From Halobacillus sp. Marseille-P3879 (GTDB lineage: Bacteria; Bacillota; Bacilli; Bacillales; Halobacillaceae), in NCBI RefSeq assembly GCF_900240285.1, contig NZ_OESS01000006.1, positions 1-49,806 on the forward strand: a stretch of 49,806 nt of DNA, given 5' to 3'. Positions 1 to 11,043 of the stretch are shown here, in pieces. The position numbers and the translations under genes are program-made. The notes under the pieces are model-generated. The model did not search any database and was not told where the DNA came from. It saw only the letters and a program-made list of their open reading frames with translations. Every line of letters starts with the position of its first letter. Within the stretch, counting starts at the first letter, position 1.

Positions 1-21
1 TTGCCGCTTCAAAATGGCGAC

Positions 22-150
22 TTAATTAATATATCACGCATTCAAGTTTAAGTCAACAACTTTTTTGTGATTATTAATTTTGTTTTGCTGTAATGCCGCG
101 TCTCTTGTTGCGACGTTTAATAATATATCACGGTTCAAGTTACACATCAA
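22..150 (-). promoter_or_regulatory. Tandem sigma-A promoters, probably of an rRNA operon
   Basis: Two near-consensus promoters read leftward out of the window. The upstream one has TTGATG (150-145), a 17-bp spacer and TATATT (127-122). The downstream one has TTGACT (56-51), a 17-bp spacer and TATATT (33-28). They are about 94 bp apart and share the core CTTGAA-N(1-2)-CGTGATATATT, so they form a direct repeat. Tandem P1/P2 promoters at this spacing are typical of Bacillus rRNA operons, and in B. subtilis rRNA genes follow lysS. The 16S gene itself is outside the window, so the rRNA assignment is inferred. Confidence 0.75.
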
Positions 151-187
151 GTGCAAATTTAATTAAAAGTTAATTCTGACGATTGAT

Positions 188-234
188 GTTAAAATTAAAA
201 GCTTCCAGCTCCTAAAAAAGAGCCGAAAGCTTTT
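188..234 (-). terminator. Terminator after lysS
   Basis: On the minus strand an AAAAGCTTTC-GGCTC arm pairs with GAGCTGGAAGCTTTT around a short loop and runs into TTTTAATTTT. It closes the folP-lysS side before the rRNA-type promoters. Confidence 0.8.
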
Positions 235-242
235 GTTTTCTG

Positions 243-1742
<1,500 letters not shown>

Positions 1743-1778
1743 CTAAAGGTTTATATAAACTTCTAACGATTTCACAAA

Positions 1779-1806
1779 TAAAAACTGCCAGCAAGCGACT
1801 GGCAGT
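1779..1806 (-). terminator. Terminator after the folate cluster and dus remnant
   Basis: ACTGCCAG and CTGGCAGT form a perfect 8-bp stem with a 7-nt loop followed by TTTTTA on the minus strand. It lies directly behind the stop of the dus remnant and so marks the old end of that operon. Confidence 0.85.
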
Positions 1807-1809
1807 ATT

Positions 1810-2160
1810 CTAACTATGATTCAGTATAGAAAAGTCCTTGAAAAGTGTCAACGCACAACCAGTTAAGAAACCTTCATGCTTCTCCAATGTCAGCAGCAAA
1901 TCCCTAAAGCTTCGGTTGCGTGCTCTTCCATTTCCTTTCAGACCTTTTAAATACAAGAAAGCATGTTTGCGCATTTCTATTATCACTGCTTTTCCCTTTT
2001 AAGGCACAATCGAGAAGAATTGACATCTCTATTGCCGATAACAGGTGTGTTCACCATTTTTGGAACTTCCATACGATTTCCCAGCCGCTACACCTTCCTA
2101 CATTTAATCCCGGGTACGGCTGTGCAAAGCTGCCTCGTATTTGTATCAGCCAATATTCTA
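1810..2160 (-). pseudogene. Decayed tRNA-dihydrouridine synthase (dus/yacF) remnant
   Basis: No intact gene is present between folK and lysS, but minus-strand pieces match DusB-type enzymes in the right order. Near 2125-2140 one reads AALHSRTR (family: ALHGRTR). Near 2035-2060 one reads NTPVIGNRDVN (family: IPVIGNGDV). Near 1900-1990 one reads a C-terminal piece with EMRKHAFLYLKGLKGNGRAR (family: EMRKHAAWYLKG). The pieces are in different frames, in-frame stops interrupt them, about 70 codons between the last two are deleted, and the N-terminal half with the FMN-binding barrel start is gone. The place right after folK and before lysS is where B. subtilis has yazB and dus1. The identification rests on remembered family motifs, read by eye. 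Confidence 0.85.
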
Positions 2161-2167
2161 TCGAAAA

Positions 2168-2662
2168 TTATTTCTTCCAAAGTTTTATCCCATTAAGTTC
2201 ACTTGCCGGAAATGCTCTGACTACTTCAAAAGCCCGCTCACCTGAAGCAGGAATATAGATCCCCGGGTTTAATTCAGCCAAAGGGACCATTACAAAGGCT
2301 CGTTCATGCATATGAGGATGGGGTATCGTTAAACGTTCATCTTTCATATTCTCTTGATTATAGAGCAAAATGTCAAGATCTATTGTACGCGGCCCCCATT
2401 TTATTACTCTTTTTCGGCCCAGCTCTTCCTCAATCTGTTGGCAGTAATCAAGCAGGACTAATGGTTCCAAGCTGGTGTCAACTTCTATTACAGCATTTAA
2501 AAAACAGTTTTGGTCTGTATATCCAACAGGCTCTGTTTCATAAATGCTTGAAGTGTTTTTAAGATTGATTTGTTCGTGACCCTTAATCAGGTCAATGGCC
2601 TCTGTTAAAAACTGTTCACGCTCCTGAAGATTAGAGCCTAATGCAATATAAGCTTTATTCAT
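2168..2662 (-). CDS. folK: 2-amino-4-hydroxy-6-hydroxymethyldihydropteridine pyrophosphokinase
   Basis: Transfers pyrophosphate from ATP to hydroxymethyldihydropterin, the step before dihydropteroate synthase in folate synthesis. The protein has 164 aa, opens with the family signature YIALGSNL and carries the metal/ATP-binding motif GPRTIDLDILLY at 90-101. The start at 2662 follows AGGAG by 8 nt; an upstream in-frame extension is less likely. It overlaps folB by 8 bp, so folP, folB and folK are translationally coupled. The dus remnant begins almost directly after its stop. Confidence 0.96.
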   Translation of the reverse strand: MNKAYIALGSNLQEREQFLTEAIDLIKGHEQINLKNTSSIYETEPVGYTDQNCFLNAVIEVDTSLEPLVLLDYCQQIEEELGRKRVIKWGPRTIDLDILLYNQENMKDERLTIPHPHMHERAFVMVPLAELNPGIYIPASGERAFEVVRAFPASELNGIKLWKK

Positions 2663-3023
2663 CCTCTTTTCTCCTGTAAATATCAATGGCCACCGAGCGA
2701 TAGTGACCAGGAATCGGAGGATCCGGCTTTGTCACCTTCACCCGGCATGCTTCCAATTGACTAAAGTGATGAAGAAGTTCACCCGCTAAATTTTCGGCTA
2801 CAGTTTCTACTAAATATCGCGCTTTTCCTTCCACAATATTTTTGGTAACTTCATATACTTCACCGTAATCAATTGAGAGGTCCATATCATCGGAATGCCC
2901 CGCCGGCTTTAAATCCATTTCTAATTCTAAATCGACATAGAAACGCTGGCCTAGTTTATTTTCTTCAGGAAAAAGTCCGTGGTAGCCCCAAAATTCCATA
3001 CCGTTGAGTTGAATTTGATCCAT
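2655..3023 (-). CDS. folB: Dihydroneopterin aldolase
   Basis: Splits dihydroneopterin to hydroxymethyldihydropterin and glycolaldehyde, feeding FolK. The 122-aa protein matches the family length and shows GMEFWGYHGLFPEE near the N-terminus (family: G-x-HG-x-x-x-E-E) and the IDYGEVY segment around residue 71. Its ATG shares one base with the folP stop (TGATG), and its 3' end overlaps folK, which places it in the middle of a tightly coupled folate cluster. Confidence 0.96.
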   Translation of the reverse strand: MDQIQLNGMEFWGYHGLFPEENKLGQRFYVDLELEMDLKPAGHSDDMDLSIDYGEVYEVTKNIVEGKARYLVETVAENLAGELLHHFSQLEACRVKVTKPDPPIPGHYRSVAIDIYRRKEDE

Positions 3024-3847
3024 CAGCCTGACCTCCTCGTCATCGCATCCATCATTTTAGCCATCCGCACGATTTCTTTAACGTCATGCACTCTGACTAT
3101 TTGCACTCCTTTTGAAATACCTAAACATACAGTGGCGCCTGTTCCTTCCATCCGCTCGTTTGCCGGCAGATCCAGAACATGTCCAATAAATGACTTCCTT
3201 GAAGTTCCTAAAAGCAATGGGTAGCCCAGCTCATGAAAGTGATCCAGTTTCCTCATCACTTCTAGATTATCTTCCATCGTCTTCGCGAAGCCAACTCCCG
3301 GGTCAAGAATAATATGATGATCCTTCACTCCGGCTTCTTTGGCAATCTTAATACTTTTCTGCAGGTCTTCTTTCATATCTTCAATTAGCGATCGATAATT
3401 TTTATCTTCCCGGTTATGCATTAAAATAATGGGGATATCATGTTCTGCAGCAACTTCAGCAATTCCAGGTTCCTTCTTTGCTCCCCATACATCATTAATG
3501 ATTTCTGCTCCAGCCCGGACAGCTTGCCTTGCTACTTCTTCTTTATAAGTATCTATGGAAATCGGGATTGAAATACGCTCCTTCACTGCTTTAATAACAG
3601 GAACGACTCGCTCGATTTCTTCCTGGTCCGATACCGGCTGATGGCCCGGTCTTGTTGACTCGCCACCTATATCAATAATATGAGCCCCATCTTCCTCCAT
3701 TTGAACAGCATGCTTGACTGCTGTGTCCAATTGATTGAAACGTCCCCCATCTGAGAATGAGTCAGGCGTAATATTTAAAATGCCCATCACCAGGGTCTGC
3801 TCTTCCAGAGAAAAGCTTCGACTCTCTGTCACTAGCTGAAAACTCAT
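3023..3847 (-). CDS. folP: Dihydropteroate synthase
   Basis: Condenses hydroxymethyldihydropterin pyrophosphate with p-aminobenzoate; this is the sulfonamide target (called sul in B. subtilis). It is 274 aa long, with the pterin-binding signature ILNITPDSFSDGG at 23-35, GGESTRPG near 62-69 and a C-terminal RVHDV segment. It is the first gene of the remaining folate cluster. In B. subtilis the p-aminobenzoate genes pabB, pabA and pabC lie directly upstream; here a terminator and cysK take that place. Confidence 0.97.
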   Translation of the reverse strand: MSFQLVTESRSFSLEEQTLVMGILNITPDSFSDGGRFNQLDTAVKHAVQMEEDGAHIIDIGGESTRPGHQPVSDQEEIERVVPVIKAVKERISIPISIDTYKEEVARQAVRAGAEIINDVWGAKKEPGIAEVAAEHDIPIILMHNREDKNYRSLIEDMKEDLQKSIKIAKEAGVKDHHIILDPGVGFAKTMEDNLEVMRKLDHFHELGYPLLLGTSRKSFIGHVLDLPANERMEGTGATVCLGISKGVQIVRVHDVKEIVRMAKMMDAMTRRSG

Positions 3848-3909
3848 TTAAACTCCTCTTTTCGCACATAAATTCTTTCTCTATTTTACACCATTCTCCC
3901 TTTTAAAAA

Positions 3910-3945
3910 CAAAAAAGCTGTGCACCTTTATAGAGGTGCACAGCT
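3910..3945 (-). terminator. Terminator after cysK
   Basis: AGCTGTGCACCT and AGGTGCACAGCT form a perfect 12-bp stem with a 6-nt loop and a run of six T on the minus strand. Confidence 0.92.
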
Positions 3946-3952
3946 CGAGTCA

Positions 3953-4882
3953 TTATTCTTCGTCGAATTGATAAAGAGGTGTAGAAAGGTAACGTTCGCC
4001 GTTACTAGGAATAATAGCTACTACTTTCTTTCCTTTTCCAAGTTGTTTGGCAACCTTCTTAGCAACGTGAATGGCAGCTCCTGAAGAAACGCCGCCCAAA
4101 ATTCCGTCTTTTCTAGCTGCCTCTCTTGCAGAATCATAGGCTTCCTCAGTGGTTACCTGATGGACTTCATCATATATGTCTGTGTTTAAAATTCCAGGAA
4201 CAAACCCTGCTCCGATTCCCTGGATCTTGTGAGGTCCAGGCTGCCCGCCAGATAATACCGGGGAGCCTTCTGGTTCAACGGCATGAATCTTCACTTCCGG
4301 GTACTTCTCTTTTAATACTTTCCCAGCACCAGTAATGGTTCCACCCGTTCCAATACCTGAAATGAATGCGTCCAGCTGGTCTCCCATTTGTTCTACAATT
4401 TCAGGGCCTGTCGTTTCCTCATGGACCTTCACATTCGCCTGGTTATTAAATTGCTGAGGCATGAAATATCCGAACTCTTCATGAAGTTCAGAAGCCTTTT
4501 TGATAGCCCCTTTCATTCCATCAGCTCCAGGAGTCAGTACTAATTCAGCTCCGTAAGCACGCAAAAGGTTGCGACGCTCCTGGCTCATAGTATCAGGCAT
4601 AACAAGAACCGTGCGATACCCTTTCGCAGCTGCGATCATAGCAAGACCGATCCCTGTATTACCACTTGTAGGTTCAACGATCGTGTCATCCTCTTTCAAA
4701 TCTCCAGACTCTTCAGCCGCTTCGATCATAGAAAGAGCAATACGATCTTTAACCGAGCTGCCCGGGTTCATGTATTCAAGCTTTAAATAAATATCTGCGC
4801 TGTTTTCATCAGCACTGTTGTTCAGTTTTACTAAAGGGGTCTGCCCCACTAATTCACTTACACTGTTTGCAATTCTCATCAT
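3953..4882 (-). CDS. cysK: Cysteine synthase (O-acetylserine sulfhydrylase)
   Basis: Makes cysteine from O-acetylserine and sulfide using PLP. Key features are the PLP lysine in SVKDR (Lys45), the substrate loop TSGNTG at 72-77 and the phosphate-binding GTGGTITG segment. With the ATG pair at 4882/4879, placed 4-7 nt after AGGAG, the protein is 309 aa, the usual length; a longer in-frame extension to 4951 runs through the promoter and is rejected. The gene has its own sigma-A promoter and terminator. It could be under CymR control as in B. subtilis, but I did not identify that operator. Confidence 0.95.
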   Translation of the reverse strand: MMRIANSVSELVGQTPLVKLNNSADENSADIYLKLEYMNPGSSVKDRIALSMIEAAEESGDLKEDDTIVEPTSGNTGIGLAMIAAAKGYRTVLVMPDTMSQERRNLLRAYGAELVLTPGADGMKGAIKKASELHEEFGYFMPQQFNNQANVKVHEETTGPEIVEQMGDQLDAFISGIGTGGTITGAGKVLKEKYPEVKIHAVEPEGSPVLSGGQPGPHKIQGIGAGFVPGILNTDIYDEVHQVTTEEAYDSAREAARKDGILGGVSSGAAIHVAKKVAKQLGKGKKVVAIIPSNGERYLSTPLYQFDEE

Positions 4883-4922
4883 TTCACTCCTAAAACCAAG
4901 TATTTTAATAGGATTTAATACT

Positions 4923-4951
4923 AATGTACGCAATCCATAGGCTGTTGTCAA
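4923..4951 (-). promoter_or_regulatory. Sigma-A promoter of cysK
   Basis: TTGACA (4951-4946), 17-bp spacer and TACATT (4928-4923) lie about 40 bp before the cysK start. The longer reading frame would include these elements, which supports the shorter start. Confidence 0.75.
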
Positions 4952-4986
4952 ACATTTCTCTCAATTTCGTTAAAATTGTTCCCTAA

Positions 4987-5023
4987 ATAAAAACGAGCGA
5001 AACGATAATCTCTCGTCTCGCTC
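4987..5023 (-). terminator. Terminator after hslO
   Basis: GAGCGAGACGA pairs with TCGTTTCGCTC (one G-T pair) and is followed by GTTTTTA on the minus strand. Confidence 0.85.
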
Positions 5024-5037
5024 GCTCATTCTATTGC

Positions 5038-5916
5038 TTAAGAAGGGTTCGATTGCAATTCTTTTAACTCTTTCTCATTAAAGTTGTAGGCTTCGTTACA
5101 GAAGTGACATTTCGCCTCTGCCCCTTCATCTTCATCAATCATACGCTGAATTTCTTCATCGCCTAAACTCGATATCGCAATTTCCACTCGTTCTCTGGAA
5201 CAGTGGCACTTAAATTGTACCGGCATGGTATCAAGCACCTGCAGTTGATCCTGCCCAATTATAGCTTCAAGAATTTCTTCCGGTGTTTTCCCTTCACGGA
5301 CCATCGTAGAGATCGGCGCAATCTCACTTAACCGCTTCTCAACGGCAGAAGTCGTCTCCTCGTCAGCTCCAGGCATCATCTGCACGATAAACCCGCCTGC
5401 AGCCAATATGGAATGATCGGTATCTACAAGCACTCCGGCTCCGACAGCGGAAGGCACCTGCTCAGAGTTCGCAAAGTAATAAGTGAAGTCCTCACTAACC
5501 TCTCCGGAAACAATCGGGACTTGACCTGTAAAATGATCCTTCATGCCGAGGTCTTTTACTATGCTGAGAGTTCCATCCGTTCCTACGGCTCTGGCTACAT
5601 CAAGCTTACCTACACTATTTAAATCAAAATCAACGTGAGGATTTTTTAAATAACCTCGAACTTCACCTTTGGAGTTGGCATCTGCAATAATTGCACCAAC
5701 CGGACCGTTGCCCTCAAGCTTTGCAGTAAGTTTATCTTCGCCTTTAAGCATAGCTCCCATCATTGCACTAATGGTTAGTGTACGACCTAACGCCGCTGAA
5801 GCTGTTGCCCAGGAATCCTGACGACGGCGCGCTTCTTCAACGGTATCCGTTGATTGCACGGCGTATGCGCGCACTTGACCGTTAAACCCAATAGCTCGTA
5901 CTAAATAATCTGACAT
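5038..5916 (-). CDS. hslO: Redox-regulated chaperone Hsp33
   Basis: A holdase chaperone activated by oxidation. The 292-aa protein has the Hsp33 fold domain and a C-terminal zinc switch with CHC at 237-239 and CHFC at 270-273, which are the four metal-binding cysteines (CxC plus CxxC). Only 3 bp separate it from coaX, so the two are co-transcribed, as in B. subtilis (yacB-yacC). yacD, a PrsA-like gene that follows hslO in B. subtilis, is absent; a terminator follows instead. Confidence 0.96.
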   Translation of the reverse strand: MSDYLVRAIGFNGQVRAYAVQSTDTVEEARRRQDSWATASAALGRTLTISAMMGAMLKGEDKLTAKLEGNGPVGAIIADANSKGEVRGYLKNPHVDFDLNSVGKLDVARAVGTDGTLSIVKDLGMKDHFTGQVPIVSGEVSEDFTYYFANSEQVPSAVGAGVLVDTDHSILAAGGFIVQMMPGADEETTSAVEKRLSEIAPISTMVREGKTPEEILEAIIGQDQLQVLDTMPVQFKCHCSRERVEIAISSLGDEEIQRMIDEDEGAEAKCHFCNEAYNFNEKELKELQSNPS

Positions 5917-5919
5917 AAA

Positions 5920-6714
5920 TCATCCTTCTCCTTTGAATGCTTTATTATCTTTGTTGTTTTGATAAATTTTATTCAACCCTTTTAATGTTAAATAAGGATC
6001 GATCACGTCAATCGTTCTCGATTCATCGCCAATCAGCGTAGCCAGCCCGCCAGTTGCCACTACGGTTGGTGTCGCTTCAGCTGTTTCCTTCATCCTGCGC
6101 ACCACTTCATCCACTTGACCGACATAACCGTAAAAGACACCAGACTGCATCGCTTCAACGGTAGAAGACCCTACTACCTGTTCTGGACTCTTAATTTCAA
6201 TTTTCGGCAGCTTTGCGGCTTTTGCATACAGTGCTTCCATGGAAATATTAATACCCGGTGCAATGGCCCCGCCAACGTACTCCCCTTTTCCGCTGACATA
6301 GCAATACGTAGTAGCAGTCCCAAAGTCAATAATAATGAGTGGAGTTTTATACTCTTCAATCGCTCCTACCGCATTAACAATACGGTCAGCTCCTATTTCA
6401 TGTGGGTTAGGGTATTTCATTAGTAACCCGGGATCAATTGCCGAATCACCGATAATCATCGGTGTTTTTTTAAAATAATATCGAGACATCCGCTCCAACG
6501 CAAACATTATAGGCGGGACTACGGAAGAAATAATGACTCCATCTATATCTTCAAAAGTAAGACCTTCATGGTCAAACAACGACTTAATCAGCATGCCGTA
6601 TTCATCTTCAGTTTTGTAACGATCCGTCTTAATACGCCATTGATAGTTCAACTGCTTGTTTTCGAATACACCGAGAACAGTATTCGTATTCCCTACATCA
6701 AGCACGAAAATCAT
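5920..6714 (-). CDS. coaX: Type III pantothenate kinase
   Basis: First step of coenzyme A synthesis: phosphorylation of pantothenate. The protein has 264 aa, opens with the ASKHA phosphate-binding motif DVGNTN (6-11), and shows [11 protein letters not shown] and IDFGTATTY in order, as in CoaX proteins. The ATG at 6714 sits 7 nt behind GGGAGGC; an in-frame TTG two codons earlier is not needed. It lies between ftsH and hslO, the conserved Bacillaceae order. Confidence 0.96.
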   Translation of the reverse strand: MIFVLDVGNTNTVLGVFENKQLNYQWRIKTDRYKTEDEYGMLIKSLFDHEGLTFEDIDGVIISSVVPPIMFALERMSRYYFKKTPMIIGDSAIDPGLLMKYPNPHEIGADRIVNAVGAIEEYKTPLIIIDFGTATTYCYVSGKGEYVGGAIAPGINISMEALYAKAAKLPKIEIKSPEQVVGSSTVEAMQSGVFYGYVGQVDEVVRRMKETAEATPTVVATGGLATLIGDESRTIDVIDPYLTLKGLNKIYQNNKDNKAFKGEG

Positions 6715-6802
6715 ATGCAAAGCCTCCCGTTTCTTTTCCTTCGGCTTCCATCATATCACAATTAAAGATTGGATTGTGATGAAGACTTTAGAAGTATAGA
6801 CA

Positions 6803-6842
6803 GGAAAAAGTCACATTCCCTTTTATGGAAATGTGACTTTTC
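6803..6842 (-). terminator. Terminator after ftsH
   Basis: AAAAGTCACATTTCC pairs with GGAATGTGACTTTTT on the minus strand around a 7-nt loop, with a T-rich tail. Confidence 0.85.
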
Positions 6843-6848
6843 TGTTCA

Positions 6849-8912
6849 TTAAGAGCGATCGTTACGATCCTTGTTATCCTGTTGGTCATCGGAGCTCTCA
6901 TCTGTGGTTGATTGAGATGATGAATCCTGATCCTCAGTTGTTTCCTGCTCGTCTTCTTTAGACTTCAAGTTTACTCGTACGTTCTCATTATTTGCTTGAC
7001 GCTCATCAATCTCTTTCTGCTCTTCCTGATTCGCTCGAAGCTGCTTATTGTTTTTGACAGCAATTTCTTCAAGCTCTTCATCTGTTGGAAGACGTCCTTT
7101 CTTAAATAAGGACTCGATTTGAGTGGCATCCAGCGTTTCTACTTCCAGTAAAGTGCCGGCAATAAGCTCGAGCTTATCTTTATTTTCCGTGAGAATCGTC
7201 TTAGCACGATCATAACTATCCGTAATAAACCTTTGAACTTCAGTATCAATATCATAAGCAATTTGATCACTATAGTTCTGTTCATTTTGAATGTCACGGC
7301 CGAGGAATACCTGCCCGCCTGAATTCTGGCCGAATTGAAGCGGGCCAAGCTTCTCACTCATACCATACTCGGTTACCATCTTACGGGCAATGGAGGTGGC
7401 ACGCTGAAAGTCATTATGAGCACCTGTTGATACTTCTCCGAACATAATTTCTTCAGCCACCCGTCCGCCAAGTAACCCGGTAATCTTATCAAGTAATTCA
7501 GGCTTCGTCATGAAGTATCGATCTTCCTTTGGAAGCATGACTGCATAACCGCCAGCCTGCCCGCGAGGAACGATAGTTACTTTATGAACCATATCCGCAT
7601 CGTCTAATACCATACCGATAACAGTATGTCCACTTTCGTGGTGAGCTACAATATTGCGCTCTTTCTTAGAAATTACACGGCTCTTCTTAGCCGGACCAGC
7701 AATAACACGGTCAATTGCTTCATCCACATGGACCATGTCAATTTCTTTACTATCTGAACGAGCTGCCACAAGGGCCGCTTCGTTTAATAAGTTCTCTAAG
7801 TCGGCACCAGAGAACCCTGGCGTACGAAGAGCAATAGTTTTTAAATCAACGTTATCTGCTAGAGGCTTATCACGTGCGTGAACTCCTAGCACTGCTTGAC
7901 GGCCTTTAACATCCGGTCGGTCAACCGTAATTTGACGGTCAAAACGTCCCGGGCGCAGCAAGGCAGGGTCAAGAATATCCGGACGGTTGGTAGCGGCAAC
8001 CATTATGATTCCTTCGTTGGCTCCAAAGCCATCCATTTCAACAAGCAGCTGGTTCAGCGTTTGCTCACGTTCATCATGCCCGCCGCCTAAACCGGCTCCA
8101 CGCTGACGGCCGACTGCGTCAATCTCATCGATAAAAATGATACATGGCGCATTTTTCTTCGCGTTCTCAAACAAGTCACGTACACGGGAAGCACCGACAC
8201 CGACAAACATTTCTACGAAGTCGGAACCACTAATCGAGAAGAATGGTACGCCCGCTTCACCGGCTACGGCTCTCGCCAGCAATGTTTTACCTGTCCCAGG
8301 CGGTCCTACCAGCAGAACACCCTTAGGAATACGTGCACCTACTGCTGAGAATTTACGAGGATCTTTTAAGAAGTCAACGACCTCAACAAGCTCCTGCTTC
8401 TCTTCATCTGCCCCGGCAACGTCTTTAAAACGTACCTTTTTCTTGTCTTCACTGTACATCTTCGCCTTACTCTTACCAAAGTTCATGACCCGGCTTCCGC
8501 CGCCCTGAGCCTGATTAAGCAAGAAGATAAACAAGATAAATATAATCACAAACGGAATGATAGATGTTAATACCGTCACCCATACACTCGGTTGTTCTTC
8601 TTCTTCAACGGTTAAAATACTTTGCTGTTGAGCTTCTTCTGTTACATTAGAAACGATTTCTTCGTTAGCTGGAATGTTTGCGGTGAACGTTTCACCTTCT
8701 TCACTTCCTGCTACTGAACCTGTGATACGAATGACACCATTAGTGGGCTGCATCGTCATTTCTTCGATTTCACCATTATTTAATCTATCGTAAAATTCGT
8801 TCACATTTAATGTTTGTTCTGGCTCACCTTGACCTCTAAATAGACCGACTATGCCGATTACTACGAGGAAGATTAGTAAGTAAAAGATTGTATTACGAAA
8901 TATCCGGTTCAT
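6849..8912 (-). CDS. ftsH: ATP-dependent membrane zinc metalloprotease FtsH
   Basis: Membrane-anchored AAA+ protease for quality control and regulatory proteolysis. The 687-aa protein has two membrane helices (about 8-25 and 110-133) around an acidic extracytoplasmic domain, Walker A GPPGTGKT at 203-210, Walker B IIFIDEID at 258-265, and the zinc motif HESGH at 425-429. The last 65 residues are rich in D, E, Q, S and N; this acidic, low-complexity tail is longer than in many relatives and fits a salt-adapted cytoplasm. A 118-bp gap separates it from hprT upstream, so it may have its own promoter. Confidence 0.97.
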   Translation of the reverse strand: MNRIFRNTIFYLLIFLVVIGIVGLFRGQGEPEQTLNVNEFYDRLNNGEIEEMTMQPTNGVIRITGSVAGSEEGETFTANIPANEEIVSNVTEEAQQQSILTVEEEEQPSVWVTVLTSIIPFVIIFILFIFLLNQAQGGGSRVMNFGKSKAKMYSEDKKKVRFKDVAGADEEKQELVEVVDFLKDPRKFSAVGARIPKGVLLVGPPGTGKTLLARAVAGEAGVPFFSISGSDFVEMFVGVGASRVRDLFENAKKNAPCIIFIDEIDAVGRQRGAGLGGGHDEREQTLNQLLVEMDGFGANEGIIMVAATNRPDILDPALLRPGRFDRQITVDRPDVKGRQAVLGVHARDKPLADNVDLKTIALRTPGFSGADLENLLNEAALVAARSDSKEIDMVHVDEAIDRVIAGPAKKSRVISKKERNIVAHHESGHTVIGMVLDDADMVHKVTIVPRGQAGGYAVMLPKEDRYFMTKPELLDKITGLLGGRVAEEIMFGEVSTGAHNDFQRATSIARKMVTEYGMSEKLGPLQFGQNSGGQVFLGRDIQNEQNYSDQIAYDIDTEVQRFITDSYDRAKTILTENKDKLELIAGTLLEVETLDATQIESLFKKGRLPTDEELEEIAVKNNKQLRANQEEQKEIDERQANNENVRVNLKSKEDEQETTEDQDSSSQSTTDESSDDQQDNKDRNDRS

Positions 8913-9030
8913 TTCCTACCTCCTCCCAAGCGAGAAAAACTATAGTAAATGTTATCACACAAAAAACGAAACACACAACTAATTGCCCTTACGTCCAATA
9001 CGTTTGAGTGCAGATATAAATTCAATCTCA

Positions 9031-9570
9031 TTATCCACCATACACTTCTGGTTTCAGAATACCGATATAAGGGAGGTTCCGATATTTTTCATTGTAATCC
9101 AATCCATATCCTACAACGAATTCATCAGGCACTTCAAACCCAATGGTATCGGCTTTAATATGAGATGTTCGGCCTGCCGGTTTATCAAGCAGCGTTACAA
9201 TTTTTATTGATTTCGCTTTACGATATTTAAATAAGTCCACAAGATAGCTTAACGTTAAGCCGCTGTCAATAATATCTTCCACAATAATCAGGTCTCTGCC
9301 CTCTACTTGAGTGTCTAAATCCTTTACGATTTTAACTTCTCCTGTAGAACGCATTCCTCCGTCATAGCTGGAAACATCCATGAAGTCCATTTCCAAATGG
9401 GTTTCTATTCGTTTAAGAAGATCCGCCATGAATGGCATCGCTCCCTTAAGGACACCAATCGCCAAAGGAAATTTCCCTTCGTATTCATCAGTGAGCTGCG
9501 CTCCAAGTTCTTTACACTTATTTTGAATCTCTTCTTCAGAAATTAAGATTTTCTCAATTTCGTTGTGCAT
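9031..9570 (-). CDS. hprT: Hypoxanthine-guanine phosphoribosyltransferase
   Basis: Purine salvage: joins hypoxanthine or guanine to PRPP. At 179 aa it has the standard length, with the PRPP-binding motif [11 protein letters not shown] at 97-107. The start follows AGGAGGAG at good distance. It lies 23 bp after tilS, the same pair as in B. subtilis, where TilS and HprT also regulate ftsH expression. Confidence 0.96.
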   Translation of the reverse strand: MHNEIEKILISEEEIQNKCKELGAQLTDEYEGKFPLAIGVLKGAMPFMADLLKRIETHLEMDFMDVSSYDGGMRSTGEVKIVKDLDTQVEGRDLIIVEDIIDSGLTLSYLVDLFKYRKAKSIKIVTLLDKPAGRTSHIKADTIGFEVPDEFVVGYGLDYNEKYRNLPYIGILKPEVYGG

Positions 9571-9593
9571 GAAAGCTCCTCCTACGTTCTCAG

Positions 9594-10991
9594 TTATTTT
9601 TTATATTGTAATCGAAGCCATGTACCGGAAGAGTCTCTGGTACATCCCTCACCTTTTTTTAAACCAACCAGCCATAGGATTTGACCATCATGATCCGTGA
9701 CAAGCGGCCAGTTATCGCGAAGCTGAGCAGGGATCTTTTGGTCGATAAAAATATCCTTTACCTTCTTAGACCCATTCATTCCTCTAAGTACCATTCGATC
9801 TCCAGGCATACGATTACGCACGATTAATGGCAGGGATACGTGATGAGAATCACAAACGTATTCACAGCTTCCCTGCTCCCGGGAGTCTTCTCCCGCTGTA
9901 AGCGAGATGGTTGATCCATCCGGAAGTGACACTTGTTCTCCTATGTATAAAGTTTGAAAAAACGGAGAATTTTCCTTTTCAGATCTAAAAGTAAATGTCA
10001 GCTCATCATAAGCTCGAATTATTTTTAAACCTTTGGGAAAATCCAGACTCGCATTAGGTTTCTGTTCATCTAAAAGGTGAAAAAACATCTCCTCATGTAA
10101 GTAGGAGATTTCTTCAAATTGATTACCATACAGATAGTTTAATATTAGATGAAAGGCACTTCTTTGTAAAGCAAGCGGATGCTTTTGAAACTCAGTTTTT
10201 GAAAATTGTGTGAACCCGCCTTTTCCACCTTCCATTTTCACCTTCTTTAAAACTTGCAGCGCTTGTTCTTGAATGAAGGTTCTCTCTTCAGTGAAACGCT
10301 CACTTAACCGCTGCATGTGGCGGTGGAGCTTAGGGTTGGCCTCTTTCATAAAAGGGAGGATATGCTTACGTACCGCATTCCGGGTGTAATCCGTTTCTTC
10401 ATTAGAAGGATCATAACGTGGTTTGATCTGATACTGCTCACAATACTTCACCAGCTGCTTTTTTTCTAAACAGAGGAAGGGACGTATAATAGAGCCTCGA
10501 GCAAACGGACGTTTTACAGGCATCCCATGAATGGCTTCAGGCATCGCACTCCGGGTAATTTGCATAAGCATCGTCTCAGCCTGGTCATCACCATGATGCC
10601 CAAAAGCCAGCTTATCTGCTTGCACCTCATCCATCACTTCTTTAAAGTAACGATAGCGTAATAATCTTGCTGCTTCCTGAGTCCCCATCCCGGTTTCCTG
10701 CTTATATGCAGGAACATCTACACTTGTGCCAAAGAACGGTACCCCCAGGTTCCCGGCAAGGGAGCGGACATATTCTAAATCCTGCCTCGATTCTTCCCCG
10801 CGCAAACCATGATCAACAGAAGCGACGTAAAGCGACAGATTGTAGTCATGCTTAATTTGCTGGAAATATTGAAGAAGGGCGAGAGAATCTGGACCGCCAG
10901 ATACAGCAAGTACCACCCGGTCATTCATATGAAGCAATTCATGTTTGTTAATAAATTTCTCCACGTCTTTCACCTGCTGCGTACCTCCCAT
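9594..10991 (-). CDS. tilS: tRNA(Ile)-lysidine synthase
   Basis: Converts the C34 of the CAU anticodon of tRNA-Ile2 to lysidine so that it reads AUA. The protein of 465 aa (start at 10991 behind AGAGGAG) has the PP-loop SGGPDS at 31-36, the family's central [12 protein letters not shown] segment and a C-terminal domain ending in [11 protein letters not shown]. An in-frame ATG at 11006 is possible, and an open frame runs further into yabT, but both are less well placed relative to a Shine-Dalgarno. B. subtilis TilS has 472 aa. Confidence 0.94.
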   Translation of the reverse strand: MGGTQQVKDVEKFINKHELLHMNDRVVLAVSGGPDSLALLQYFQQIKHDYNLSLYVASVDHGLRGEESRQDLEYVRSLAGNLGVPFFGTSVDVPAYKQETGMGTQEAARLLRYRYFKEVMDEVQADKLAFGHHGDDQAETMLMQITRSAMPEAIHGMPVKRPFARGSIIRPFLCLEKKQLVKYCEQYQIKPRYDPSNEETDYTRNAVRKHILPFMKEANPKLHRHMQRLSERFTEERTFIQEQALQVLKKVKMEGGKGGFTQFSKTEFQKHPLALQRSAFHLILNYLYGNQFEEISYLHEEMFFHLLDEQKPNASLDFPKGLKIIRAYDELTFTFRSEKENSPFFQTLYIGEQVSLPDGSTISLTAGEDSREQGSCEYVCDSHHVSLPLIVRNRMPGDRMVLRGMNGSKKVKDIFIDQKIPAQLRDNWPLVTDHDGQILWLVGLKKGEGCTRDSSGTWLRLQYKK

Positions 10992-11043
10992 CACATCTCC
11001 TCTCATCGTACCACCCCAGAGTCTCCTCCTGCAAAGCTTTCCT

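Noticed and set aside
1920-2258. Plus-strand open frames of 112 and 77 codons between lysS and folK
   Set aside because: They overlap the dus remnant and the folK end on the other strand, have no ribosome site and no family features.
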